Assembly: GCA_037349105.1 (NCBI GenBank)
Contig: JAYJMM010000038.1
Location: forward strand, 3,260,501-3,324,500
Source of the DNA: Limnomonas spitsbergensis
Taxonomy: Eukaryota > Chlorophyta > Chlorophyceae > Chlamydomonadales
DNA length: 64,000 nt
Direction of reading: 5' to 3'
The notes beneath the pieces are model-generated. The model saw nothing but the letters and a program-made list of their open reading frames with translations, did no database searches and was not told where the DNA came from. Position 1 is the first letter of the stretch. Every line of letters starts with the position of its first letter. Position numbers and translations under genes: made by a program. Positions 53,894 to 63,200 of this stretch are shown piece by piece.

Positions 53894-54157
53894 CTGCGTA
53901 AATGACAGGCACCAAGGTGCTCATCATTATACAAGCAAACACCAACTACTGATACTAACAGAGTCCACTACACCGTAATCAGGAGTAGTGCAGTATGAAG
54001 ACTGGTACTCACTTGTAGGAGTAGATCTGCAGCAGTGAGGAGGAGGAAAGCAGAGCAGATTGAGTGATGTGAAATACTGTGTCATCTCAATCAGCAGCAC
54101 ACTTCCCCCCCCAACTCTACAGGATGCAATCATGCAGAGTTGAAAGTTGCTGTACCT
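53894..54157 (-). promoter_or_regulatory. Inter-ORF gap with micro-exon-like cassette (protease/ORF3)
   Basis: Minus strand: a G8 tract (around 54107), pyrimidine-rich sequence and CACTGCTGCAG, then 14 nt (54026-54013), donor GTGAGTAC (54012-54005), CTGATTACGGTGTAG (about 53982-53968), and finally the acceptor before the ORF3 ATG. Confidence 0.5.
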
Positions 54158-55132
54158 CTATGTATCTGATCTTACAGTCGCTACTGGCAGCTCAAGAACA
54201 TTTGAAGACCAATTTGGTCGGAAAGTGAGGATACCTCTGGCAACATCATGGATCGCTCTGTAATGTATGCTATCAGGGTTCCCGAACAATGCAATGAACG
54301 AGTGCGACGGAGCCCAGGCAATGACCAGAAAACAGTGCTCACTGGTAAGCTCTGCAGACCCAGACCCATAAGAAATCGTGATAATAGGCGTAATGCCCCT
54401 GATTGTGTCAACACCACCACTAGTGGCGAGCTTCATGGGGTATGGAAGAATAGGTATGCCCAGGCGGTGCGCCTCTCTGTCGGTGATCAAATGACAATTC
54501 GACCCGAAATCTAACATGGCCCTATCAGGCAATTGTTTTGGGCCGCCATCATAGATCAAGCCCACTTGCTCACCTGGCGACTCTTCAGGGTTCGCAAAAT
54601 AGAATAATGATCCTGTAAGCGAACGAAAGTATGCACCAATGTCCGATGCGTTAGCAACGAGTGCGCTCATTCGCAGAGGGTCAGGTTCAGGCAACTCTCT
54701 CACCAGAAAAGACTCGGGCCCAGGCTCTGCAGCAGTATGCACACGGATAGAAGCAGATCGATCAAATATGAAGCGTTGGCTAGTGTCTGTTAGAGAAACA
54801 TCAGAAGATAATATAGTAGGTTCAATCACAGACTGCCGTCCGTTCCCCGGAACCCTAACCTCAGACCATCGAGAACCTGGACCGTGCGTAAGCAACGTGG
54901 TCGGCACCTCAGTCTGAAAAAGTGAAGCAGAAGCTGCCCCCCTGTCCACAAATGGATTCCCAGAAAATGTGCGATATTTGCCCGCGTCAGCCTCAGCTTC
55001 CGAAAACCCGACAAGTGTATCTAATTTGGAAGCCGGGCCAGGGACTCTGGACTTTCCCTGGAACCCGTCTGGAAATTTTTTAGACCCCTTTTTAGCAAAG
55101 TCATCTCGAAAACTCCCTAATACTGCAGCCAT
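54158..55132 (-). CDS. pro: Aspartic protease ORF, in frame with gag after a TGA
   Basis: 324 residues from the ATG at 55132. The core is RAMLDFGSNCHLITDREAHRLG, where a retropepsin would have D-(S/T)-G followed by an Ala or Ser. Here the triplet is DFG, so the catalytic Asp and Gly are present but the middle residue is unusual. Downstream, a hydrophobic stretch (HSFIALFGNPDSIHY) and ARGILTF fit the rest of the fold, as in the ILG...H..V.DC...I.F pattern of gypsy proteases. The frame is the same as gag, with one TGA between (55168-55166), so it may be made by readthrough as a gag-pro fusion. It would cleave the polyproteins. Confidence 0.75.
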   Translation of the reverse strand: MAAVLGSFRDDFAKKGSKKFPDGFQGKSRVPGPASKLDTLVGFSEAEADAGKYRTFSGNPFVDRGAASASLFQTEVPTTLLTHGPGSRWSEVRVPGNGRQSVIEPTILSSDVSLTDTSQRFIFDRSASIRVHTAAEPGPESFLVRELPEPDPLRMSALVANASDIGAYFRSLTGSLFYFANPEESPGEQVGLIYDGGPKQLPDRAMLDFGSNCHLITDREAHRLGIPILPYPMKLATSGGVDTIRGITPIITISYGSGSAELTSEHCFLVIAWAPSHSFIALFGNPDSIHYRAIHDVARGILTFRPNWSSNVLELPVATVRSDT

Positions 55133-55144
55133 TGCTGTCAGGTG

Positions 55145-55168
55145 ATGGGTACCAGGTACCCCATGTCA
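55145..55168 (-). promoter_or_regulatory. gag stop codon and hairpin, candidate readthrough site
   Basis: TGA at 55168-55166 is followed after one base by a near-perfect inverted repeat (55164-55145: ATGGG, then GTACC, mirrored by GGTAC and CCAT). The frame stays open into the protease with no further stop. Confidence 0.5.
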
Positions 55169-58100
55169 GTTGTAATTGGAGCCAAAGCATACCTGTGCTT
55201 CAACCCCTGGGCATTGATCAGGGTCACCTGGCTCATCCCATCCATCATTGTATTGCGCAAGCTGCGCACTGTGCACTTCCTCACCTCTGTACTCTGTTGC
55301 GTGCGCGTGAAGCCCTGGGCCTCTGTAGGCAGCATCATGTACGTGCTCATAGTCCTCACCGTTGTCTCGTTGATAGAACCTAACACCACTCTGATCCTCC
55401 TCCACCGCACGCGCGGCATAGTGGTTGTCCAGATTGAACTTTACCTCAGCCTCCGGCTTGTACTCTGGCCCTAAGGACACATACGGCACAGCCCTCTGCA
55501 GGTCACCTGGATCAACTTGCACATTTGCTACTGCGGCAGTTGGCATGAGAGCCCCATCCGCAGCAGTCTTATGACTCTTCTCCAAAGCCTCCATGACCCT
55601 ACCTCTGGCTGCCGACGCGAGGAACGCAGGCAACTGGTCACACTTATCCAGGTAGTGATCACCGTGGCAGATCTGACAGTTTTTAACAGCCATCGGTCTG
55701 TTGGACGGGTAACCCGATCCTGTTGGTCTCTGCACATTGCTGTACCCACCTCCTCCTTTTCCAGCCTGGAAAGGCCTGGATGACCCGGCGCTTGGGCCGC
55801 GATGCGGGTGCATTGTGCTAGGGTAACCCCCTGCACTAGATCTCACCTCCGTGGCATGACTCCTGGGTGTAGCATGCTGACCAGCATTCTGGTTTCTTCT
55901 TCCAGCATCCTTGCTTCCCTCTGCAGTAAGGTCCTCATATCTGATACCCTTCCTGACCTGTGTCCTCACACGGTACTCATAGGCATTCTGCATGGCCTCA
56001 ATGATCACACTCGCCTGGACCATGAAGTTATCATCTTCAACACCCAAGCCCTGGAGCTCTCTCTCACACACCTCCTGGAGGTACACTGGTACTCCACGCA
56101 TGATCACATCAATGATGGATGTCCTCTCAATCGTCCCATTGTAAGCGATCTTGTTAGACCCCTGAAACGCTGAGTAAACAGACAGACACCTGATCCCAAA
56201 CTGCCTGGGGTTCTCGCTGACAAGTACCGTCCTATCGAGCTGATTCTGCTTACCCATGATGCAGCCCTGGGTCCAAATGGCCAATTCAGCCGATGTCGCA
56301 ACGTTGAGGTAACGCTTGGCTACCATCAACAGGGCTTCAATAAAGCTGTACGGCTCATCCTGTAATGGATAAGGCTCGTACTCTCGTACCCCAGCCTCCT
56401 CGACCCCCATCAGGATCATCTTATTCCTCCTCATGTTCCCCATGATGGTCTGAGTGCCATCCTGCAGGAAATCATTCCTGGTACTGCCGTCCCTGCCCTC
56501 AATGGCTCTCACCAAGGGCGACATAGCGCTGGGACACAAAAACTCTAGCTCTGCGAAGTGCTTCTTTAGAAAAGCAACTCCTGCTGGCAGAATAGTGCTC
56601 ATGATGATGCTCACCTGGGCAGACACAGCATCGTGCAGCCTGTGCACGTTATTCCCCCAAAACAACCTGAGTGATCGGTCCCATATCCTGTGAGAGATAA
56701 TGCTCTCGGTCGCTGAGAACTCAACTACCCTGGACGAGTCAATCACCGTCTTCCCATCTAACCTGACATCAGTCAACCAATTCACTGGTCCTGGTGCGGC
56801 ATTCTCTGAACCAGGGCGTCCACCAGGATCATCTCCTGCAGTAGATTGGCTCCTGACAGGGTCTACTGACCCGTGCAACACACCATGTCTTGACACCCAT
56901 CTGTGACCGGGAGGCTGACCCCCACCCGAAGGTGGGCCACCATTAGGTGGTTGGTTACCTCCTGCTGGCCCCTGACTATAGCCAGTTCCTGTCCCACCTC
57001 CGTGGAACTCACCTTGGTCTTGCCGTCCATAACGCAGGTTCTGGTTCATGCCCTGCCCTTGCGACTGACCTTGATGTTGATCGTGCCCTTGACCCTGATT
57101 GGTGCCCTGACCTTGACCAGAGAACCGGTGTTCTCTCTGACTCTGACTATAATCTCTCACAGATGGAAACCCATTCCATGACTGCTCTCTAGGCCTGAAC
57201 CTACTCTGGTCTTCTTGAGACGGCTCATGATAGCTGCGTTCCTGAGAAGGTGCAGCTGCCGTACCTCTGGTGCCTGCCCGCAGGGGCTCACTGGGCATTG
57301 CAGCAGTCCTAGCTGCATCCTCACCTTGCTGTCGGCGATCATGTTCCAGTAGCAGTCTCTGGGCAAGCGCCGCCCTATCACGGGCTGCCCTAACCCTGGA
57401 GCTATCCAGACCAGAACCACCTAGACCCTGAGTGACAGGAGTATTCCAATTGGAATGCTCAGTGCCCGCAGCCGTATGAAACGACTGTGATGCAGCAGGT
57501 CCCGTGGAACGGTTACCTTGTTCTTGAGGTTCTCCAGCGGTGACATCATCCCCGGTACTTCCCCCAGATCCTTCACCTTCAGGCTCTTCCGACACGGACG
57601 CCAAACCTTGCATCCGCGCCACAGAATCTTCATATCGTCCAGACTGTGGGTAGACTGGTACGTTATGCGTCTGTCCAGCCGACCTCGCAGGAACTTGCGT
57701 CGGCGGCGGCGGCGGTGGTGGTGGCGGTAGCGGACGTGATGACCCAGACTCCACACCATGGCCTTGTCTTCTCACAGATGCACCCTGAATTGGCGCAGCA
57801 TTGGAGGGAGGGACAGAAGCGGCAGCAGCAACAGGCACGAATACTGGGATGTCCGCAACAGGCGCATGTACTGGTGCACTCTGCGCCATGGGCTCATGCA
57901 CCGCAAAAGGCGCTGCAGACTGCATTGGAACAGTGACCTCGGGAGCACACGTGGATGCTGTTACTGACTCGACAGAGCCAGCCTGTGAACCACCATCACT
58001 AGCAGTGTCAAACACTGGTACTGCCAGTCGTGTAGCAGCCGTCATCTTTGACGGAGTTCCTGTATTTGCACACCTGATACTCTCCCTTCTCAGGTACTCG

Positions 58101-58561
58101 TACACAGGGTTGGGCAGCAGCATGTTTAGTTTCTCTGACGTCTCATCGTCAGTGACAGCCCTTGTCACTCTTTTAGGTGACACTGCCAATGCAGCCTTTA
58201 AAGCTGCATTCCTTTCATCTAGCAAGAGATCCTTCTTGTCATTGAGCTCTTCGTACTCCTCCTTGCTACAGTTAAGAGCTAGGTTTTTCAACTCCATCTC
58301 TGCCAAGTCCACTGCTTCCTGCTTGATCCTCACGGAGTCCATGCATGCCTGATCAGTTCCGGCCTTGTTATAAAGCTTCTGCCAATTAGATATGAATACC
58401 TCAATCAACGGTACAGGGAGAGACGAGGTCTCTCCATTACCCTTAGGCTGCACCTTCGCAGCTTCCTTTGCTGCTAAAGCACCCCTCGTGTTCTGAGCAA
58501 CACTATCCGTTGCTATCTCCTGAGCGACTTTGGGCACTTCTACAGCCCCTGATCCGCTCAT
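55166..58561 (-). CDS. gag: Gag-like structural polyprotein
   Basis: 1131 residues from the ATG at 58561, only 68 bp after A1. The N-terminal ~200 residues are helical and charged. Residues about 200-590 are disordered and Pro/Gln/Gly/Ser-rich, with a polyproline run and GQGQ-type repeats. About 600-900 is a folded capsid-like part (for example FLQDGTQTIMGNMRRNKMI). Near 1005 is a zinc knuckle KNCQICHGDHYLDKC, spaced C-x2-C-x3-H-x4-C, one residue shorter than the usual retroviral knuckle. It stops at TGA (55168-55166) and the frame continues into the protease. Its size is large for a gypsy Gag. Expected to form the particle and bind RNA. Confidence 0.85.
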   Translation of the reverse strand: MSGSGAVEVPKVAQEIATDSVAQNTRGALAAKEAAKVQPKGNGETSSLPVPLIEVFISNWQKLYNKAGTDQACMDSVRIKQEAVDLAEMELKNLALNCSKEEYEELNDKKDLLLDERNAALKAALAVSPKRVTRAVTDDETSEKLNMLLPNPVYEYLRRESIRCANTGTPSKMTAATRLAVPVFDTASDGGSQAGSVESVTASTCAPEVTVPMQSAAPFAVHEPMAQSAPVHAPVADIPVFVPVAAAASVPPSNAAPIQGASVRRQGHGVESGSSRPLPPPPPPPPPTQVPARSAGQTHNVPVYPQSGRYEDSVARMQGLASVSEEPEGEGSGGSTGDDVTAGEPQEQGNRSTGPAASQSFHTAAGTEHSNWNTPVTQGLGGSGLDSSRVRAARDRAALAQRLLLEHDRRQQGEDAARTAAMPSEPLRAGTRGTAAAPSQERSYHEPSQEDQSRFRPREQSWNGFPSVRDYSQSQREHRFSGQGQGTNQGQGHDQHQGQSQGQGMNQNLRYGRQDQGEFHGGGTGTGYSQGPAGGNQPPNGGPPSGGGQPPGHRWVSRHGVLHGSVDPVRSQSTAGDDPGGRPGSENAAPGPVNWLTDVRLDGKTVIDSSRVVEFSATESIISHRIWDRSLRLFWGNNVHRLHDAVSAQVSIIMSTILPAGVAFLKKHFAELEFLCPSAMSPLVRAIEGRDGSTRNDFLQDGTQTIMGNMRRNKMILMGVEEAGVREYEPYPLQDEPYSFIEALLMVAKRYLNVATSAELAIWTQGCIMGKQNQLDRTVLVSENPRQFGIRCLSVYSAFQGSNKIAYNGTIERTSIIDVIMRGVPVYLQEVCERELQGLGVEDDNFMVQASVIIEAMQNAYEYRVRTQVRKGIRYEDLTAEGSKDAGRRNQNAGQHATPRSHATEVRSSAGGYPSTMHPHRGPSAGSSRPFQAGKGGGGYSNVQRPTGSGYPSNRPMAVKNCQICHGDHYLDKCDQLPAFLASAARGRVMEALEKSHKTAADGALMPTAAVANVQVDPGDLQRAVPYVSLGPEYKPEAEVKFNLDNHYAARAVEEDQSGVRFYQRDNGEDYEHVHDAAYRGPGLHAHATEYRGEEVHSAQLAQYNDGWDEPGDPDQCPGVEAQVCFGSNYN

Positions 58562-58629
58562 CTTCACCTTTTTATCGGCTTTAGGACGACCGATTTTACA
58601 CTACAGTCGACTAGAGGTGATCCTAATCG

Positions 58630-59370
58630 GACTTTTTCTTTCTTAAACAAGTACTAATAAACTCTTACAGAGCTTATAGTAAGAGCTTCTCGATCCACTG
58701 CTGTAACTCAGTGAAATCAGCTCGATAACAGGTGATAGCTCTTGCTACTTCACCTGGACTTCTTCGATACTGTTGACAAGATCTCGTAAAGCCTCGACAC
58801 TTGAGGTACTTATGGGGTTCTTGGGACGATCTTGGGCGATTGTGGCCGTTGATCTGTGTGATGAGTCGCTTGCTTGGCGACTTCTGATGAGTGAAGATAT
58901 CTCTGATAAATCAGACGGTCGACTTGGAGCCAAAGGAAAGGCTGTAGATTGGAGGTGTGATGGTGGGTTGGTGGTAATATCCAGCTGTAAGACTGGAGAT
59001 ATGCCTTGTTAAGAGGCAGGAATAACGCTAATTGCTGCAGATGGTCGACTGTTGGCCTAGATGCACTGCCAGCTTCGTATCAGGAGACTTGTTGATGCTT
59101 ATAGAGTCGCTGTTGGCCTAGTTGCTCTGCCAGTTTCCCCTTAGTAAGACTTGGATTGACGATTAACTTGCAGATTGATAATCAGGAACAATAGCTAGAA
59201 ACGTTAAGAGTCTATTGTAGGCCGTGAGATCAAAGTAAGAAAGAAAAAGTAAAGGACCCAGATCGGAATCCTCTAAGTCGGCACCCACACTTGTTCAGGT
59301 TCACACACAACTTCCAACCGAAAAAGCAGTTGGCGCAGTCAAACGCACGGTGCAGTCATACGTCGTGACA
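58630..59370 (-). repeat. Terminal repeat A1 (741 bp)
   Basis: Direct repeat of A2 (42892-43632). In the minus sense it begins TGTCACGACG at the outer edge and ends AAAAAGTC, next to the short gag leader. It is not preceded by B, unlike A2. Expected to hold promoter signals for the element RNA. Confidence 0.92.
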
Positions 59371-59374
59371 ACAT
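59371..59374. other. Candidate target-site duplication (right)
   Basis: ACAT directly follows the terminal GACA of A1 and pairs with 33423-33426. Confidence 0.45.
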
Positions 59375-60220
59375 AACCAACTGTGTTCACTTCCAGCATG
59401 ATGTGTGTATGGAACTCTTCGAGCGTGTCTGTTGCACGTTTCTCTCAGTGTACGGTACATTGCAAGCTGCGGCACCGTGCCTGCCTCTGACAAGCCTGTT
59501 TTGTCCACCAGCTGTGCATGGCACATGTCACTTAAGCAAAATAGTCATTGCAGGAACTTAATTTCCGCAAGATGGGTGCCAGAATTGATGATGTGCACAA
59601 GCAGCCTGATTGCACATTAAACACTGCAGCTAGTCCTCAGCTGCAGCCGGTCCTCAGGGAAAGCTGGCTCTCAACACCAGGTGGGTGGGTAGCAACTGAA
59701 AATCATGCCACGTGTTTTGACCATTTGGCCTCCTGTCAGCTGGTGTCTGCTGGTGGTCGGGGTTCTTCATTTGCAGCCTCAGATTTCGCAGCCTCGGGGA
59801 AAGGATTGTGCACACATCAAGTCGATTTTGATGCTCTGTGCAGCATCAACCTTCCGTGACAGTTTCAAAATATTTCAAATCCGACAGACAGAATGTCGCA
59901 GAAGGCCGGAATGGCTGACACGTGGCAAACATGTGGCCTTCGCCCAGGCCCCCGCGAACTGAGGTTTGCTTGTGACGATACATTGGTCAGTATATTAAAA
60001 ACCAAATGCAATGCAAGAAGGCGAGGCTTCTTGATTGCAACACCCATGCAGAGCGGAGTCGACTAATCCCGCACCCGCCCACACTTTTCAGTGAAGGTAG
60101 TCCGACCTTATCTCCATCGACGCCTTTAGCCCCAGTCCTGGACCAGCTAACTGGTTCTATCGTCTGAGGCACGTCCTGATTCCGACGGCTCTGCAAACTG
60201 ACACTGTGGTGAACGTTCAA
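59375..60220. other. Spacer between retroelement and metallopeptidase gene
   Basis: About 850 bp, expected to contain the promoter and 5' UTR of the gene at 60221. The frame 59548-59859 is open but without motif. Confidence 0.4.
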
Positions 60221-63200
60221 ATGAGGGGCCGGTCCAATGCGCAGTCAAGGAGCAGTGCCCATGCTGGGCTGTGGGCCAGCAATAGGCCTGCCCTGCTTGT
60301 GACACTGGCACTCTACTACTACGCTCTGGTGAGATATAATCCGTGTAGGATATAACCTCAGGAATATGAGGACGGAGATGGCAAACAATCTGAGATGTAC
60401 CTTCCACCGCATGCGCACGCTATGACCCCATGCAGGATTGCAGGCCACAGCGTCATGCACATACCATAACCCCATGCACATGCCGCGAACTCATGCAAAC
60501 GCCGCAGTTCAATGAAACCAAAACCCCATGCAAGCCACAAACACGCATGCAACCACGTGCACAACCCGCCACCCATGCAGTTTACTGTCACCCAATGGCG
60601 CATGCACTGGACACCAGAGCCGCTCGGACTGAATAGCGCAGCACATGAGTTCAGCGAGGACCGGGCAATGGAGCACGTCCAATACCTGAGTGAGGTCATC
60701 GGAGACCATCAGGTGAATCCTGGGCTTCAAACCGCACCCAGCAGTACGGTATATTCGAATTGCCCTCCCTCACTTTGTGGAGGGGTGAGGGATTCATTCA
60801 AATACTAATGAATGATTTTCGACGCCAGTTTCAGTCGGAAATGAAGAGGTTTCGTCTATTTATATGGCCCGAGGGGACGCATAAAATAAACAATTAATTC
60901 ACATCCGAGGGAAGGCAATTCAAATCTACAGTACATCAGGTGATTTTTTGGCTTCAAATCGCGCCCAGGAGCGCATCAGTGCCTACTACTGTGGAATAGT
61001 GCCCACAGTGCACCCAGCAGCGTGTATTATAATAGTTTTACTGTGCACCAGATTACCTTCTAGGGGGGCTTTGCTAGGCGGCCACCCCCAGGCCGACTGG
61101 GACCCACCCTGATTAGCCTACAGACTGCGACATAACAGGCTGGAAGTGCTTTTAGTGCGCACCAGGCCACCAGTGTTTTTTTAGTGGTGACCGATCCACC
61201 TTTGATGAGCGCGCTGCGACCACACCTGGGCTGATTGACACCAAGCCTGGACTGGCCTCCGGCCGGTGGCCTTGGCAGCAGGGCTGGCCGAGCCAGGGGC
61301 TGGTGGCCGCAGACCACAGTGTAGCTGAAATGTAGCTGAAAGTGATGAGGTAACCACTGCACAAAACTCTGCAGGCCATCTCGACAGCAGGCCGGGATGT
61401 GGATGAATTGTAGCTGAATTGCATTAACAATGATGCGGCGACCGTCTTTGCGTCTGGGAGGCATCAATAATAATGCACCCAAAGTTCACCTCTGGCAACA
61501 CAGCAGTGTACCCTCCGATCTCCAAGGGCCGTTGTGCGTCTCCCTTTGGTCCGCATCAGGGCTAGCTGCACCAGGCCCCCCTCCTCCCTGTAGGCTGTGT
61601 GATGTTGCTGAATTGCAGCTGAGCCACACCTAAAATAACAGTGGTTGACGGCTTTCTGCATCACATAGATAACTTCCATCTCTGCAGGAATGCCCTTTAT
61701 CCCCAAAAATAATTTCAGCCCCAAATGGTGCGCCCTGAACCCTTCACCCTTAAACCCTGTGCAAGGTCTCCTCGCCGGGCCTGGACATGGCCACTGCCTA
61801 CATGCTACGCGAGGCGAACAAGATCCGGGACATAGCTGCCAACCGGACTGACGTCGAAGTGGAGGTGCAGTGACGAGCTTCCGAGCTGCAGACACAAGCA
61901 GGGCTTCTCCGAAGAGATTTAAAAACGGTCACAACTTCAGACAATGCCCAGCGCTTGATAGCAATACAGCGCAGGCCCATGCTGAAGCTGAGGTCTCGGA
62001 GCCGCATGTGGTAACAATAACTGCGTAATGCACAGGAAATTACACAAAATTGATTCAAATTATGAACAGCAAATTCCCTGGTCGTTAAAAAGCAAAAGCA
62101 ATGGAGCATAGCCCCTGTAGCTGCTGAGGTTTCGGAGCCGTATGCTGTCGGCTGTCGCAGAATTCGCCTGTGGTGAGGTGGAACAAACTTGGTTAAATGA
62201 CCAGAATGAAAGGTTGCATGGCCCCCATGCAGTAGCTGAAGTTTTGGAATCCCATACATGCAGCATGAAGCGCTCGCAGCCCGCAGCTTGGAGCCCATGC
62301 ATACAGCATGCAGCGCTGGCAGCCCGCAGCACGTAGGCCCATGCAGTAGCGAAGTCTTGGAGATACATGCAACGCTCACAGCTTGTAGCTTGGAGCCCCA
62401 TGCATGCAGCATGCAGTGCTGACAGCCTGCAGCTCGTAGGCCCATTTGCGGAGTATTGGAGATGTATGCAGCCCCCACAGCTTGCAGCTTGCGCTCTTGC
62501 CGGATGGAAATCCGGGAAATCCGATCAGCTTGACATGGCACTGGCCTTCACGTTGGTGCAGCGCTGGTCTCCGAAACCTCATCAGCATAAGAGCAGCTTT
62601 TACATGGAAAAGGACAATCATCAGCCTGGATCCAGACCTGGATCCAGAGCTGGATCCAAACCTGGTTCTAATCCTGGATCCAAACCTGGATCCAAACCTG
62701 GTTCCAGACCTGATTGAAAACCTGGATCCAAATTCCACATGCTCCATTCCCGATCGCGTTGTGGGTCATATTTGAACACCCTGTGTTCCCACCCCACCGC
62801 CTGTTTGCCTCTGCACCCCACTCGCCAGGTCCACCTGGAGACGGTCAGTGGAGAGGTGGCCATGGATTTCACCCAGATCAACATCACAAATGTGTACCGA
62901 GGTATGATGAGGGACAAGGGTTTTGGTCCAGGATTTCACCCAGATCAACATCACAAATGTGTACCGAGGTATGATGAGGGACAAGGGTTTTGGTCCAGGA
63001 TTTCACCCAGATCAACATCACAAATGTGTACCGAGGTATGATGAGGGACAAGGGTTTTGGTCCAGGATTTCACCCAGATCAACATCACAAATGTGTACCG
63101 AGGTATGATGAGGGACAAGGGTTTTGGTCCAGGATTTCACCCAGATCAACATCACAAATGTGTACCGAGGTATGATGAGGGACAAGGGTTTTGGTCCAGG

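Larger units (their letters stand above)
33427..59370 (-). mobile_element. Composite Ty3/gypsy-like retroelement with DNA methyltransferase; complete copy on minus strand plus inverted partial copy
   Basis: The block starts TGTC (33427) and ends GACA (59370) and is flanked by ACAT at 33423-33426 and 59371-59374, a candidate 4-bp target duplication. In the minus sense the order is A1 (59370-58630), gag, protease, ORF3, ORF4, ORF5, pol, a G8AA tract, B1 (43695-43635), GC, A2 (43632-42892), a 30-bp bridge, an inverted copy of pol/ORF5/part of ORF4 with its own B and partial A, and B2 (33487-33427). Coding frames are intact in both pol copies, and I noticed only one amino-acid difference, so activity must be recent. 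No tRNA-type primer-binding site was recognised between A1 and gag. Confidence 0.85.

Noticed and set aside
58562..58629. tRNA primer-binding site after A1
   Set aside because: No stretch beginning TGG or matching a common tRNA 3' end was found; priming remains unknown.
59548..59859. 103-residue ORF between retroelement and metallopeptidase gene
   Set aside because: No motif and no splice support; lies in the expected promoter region.
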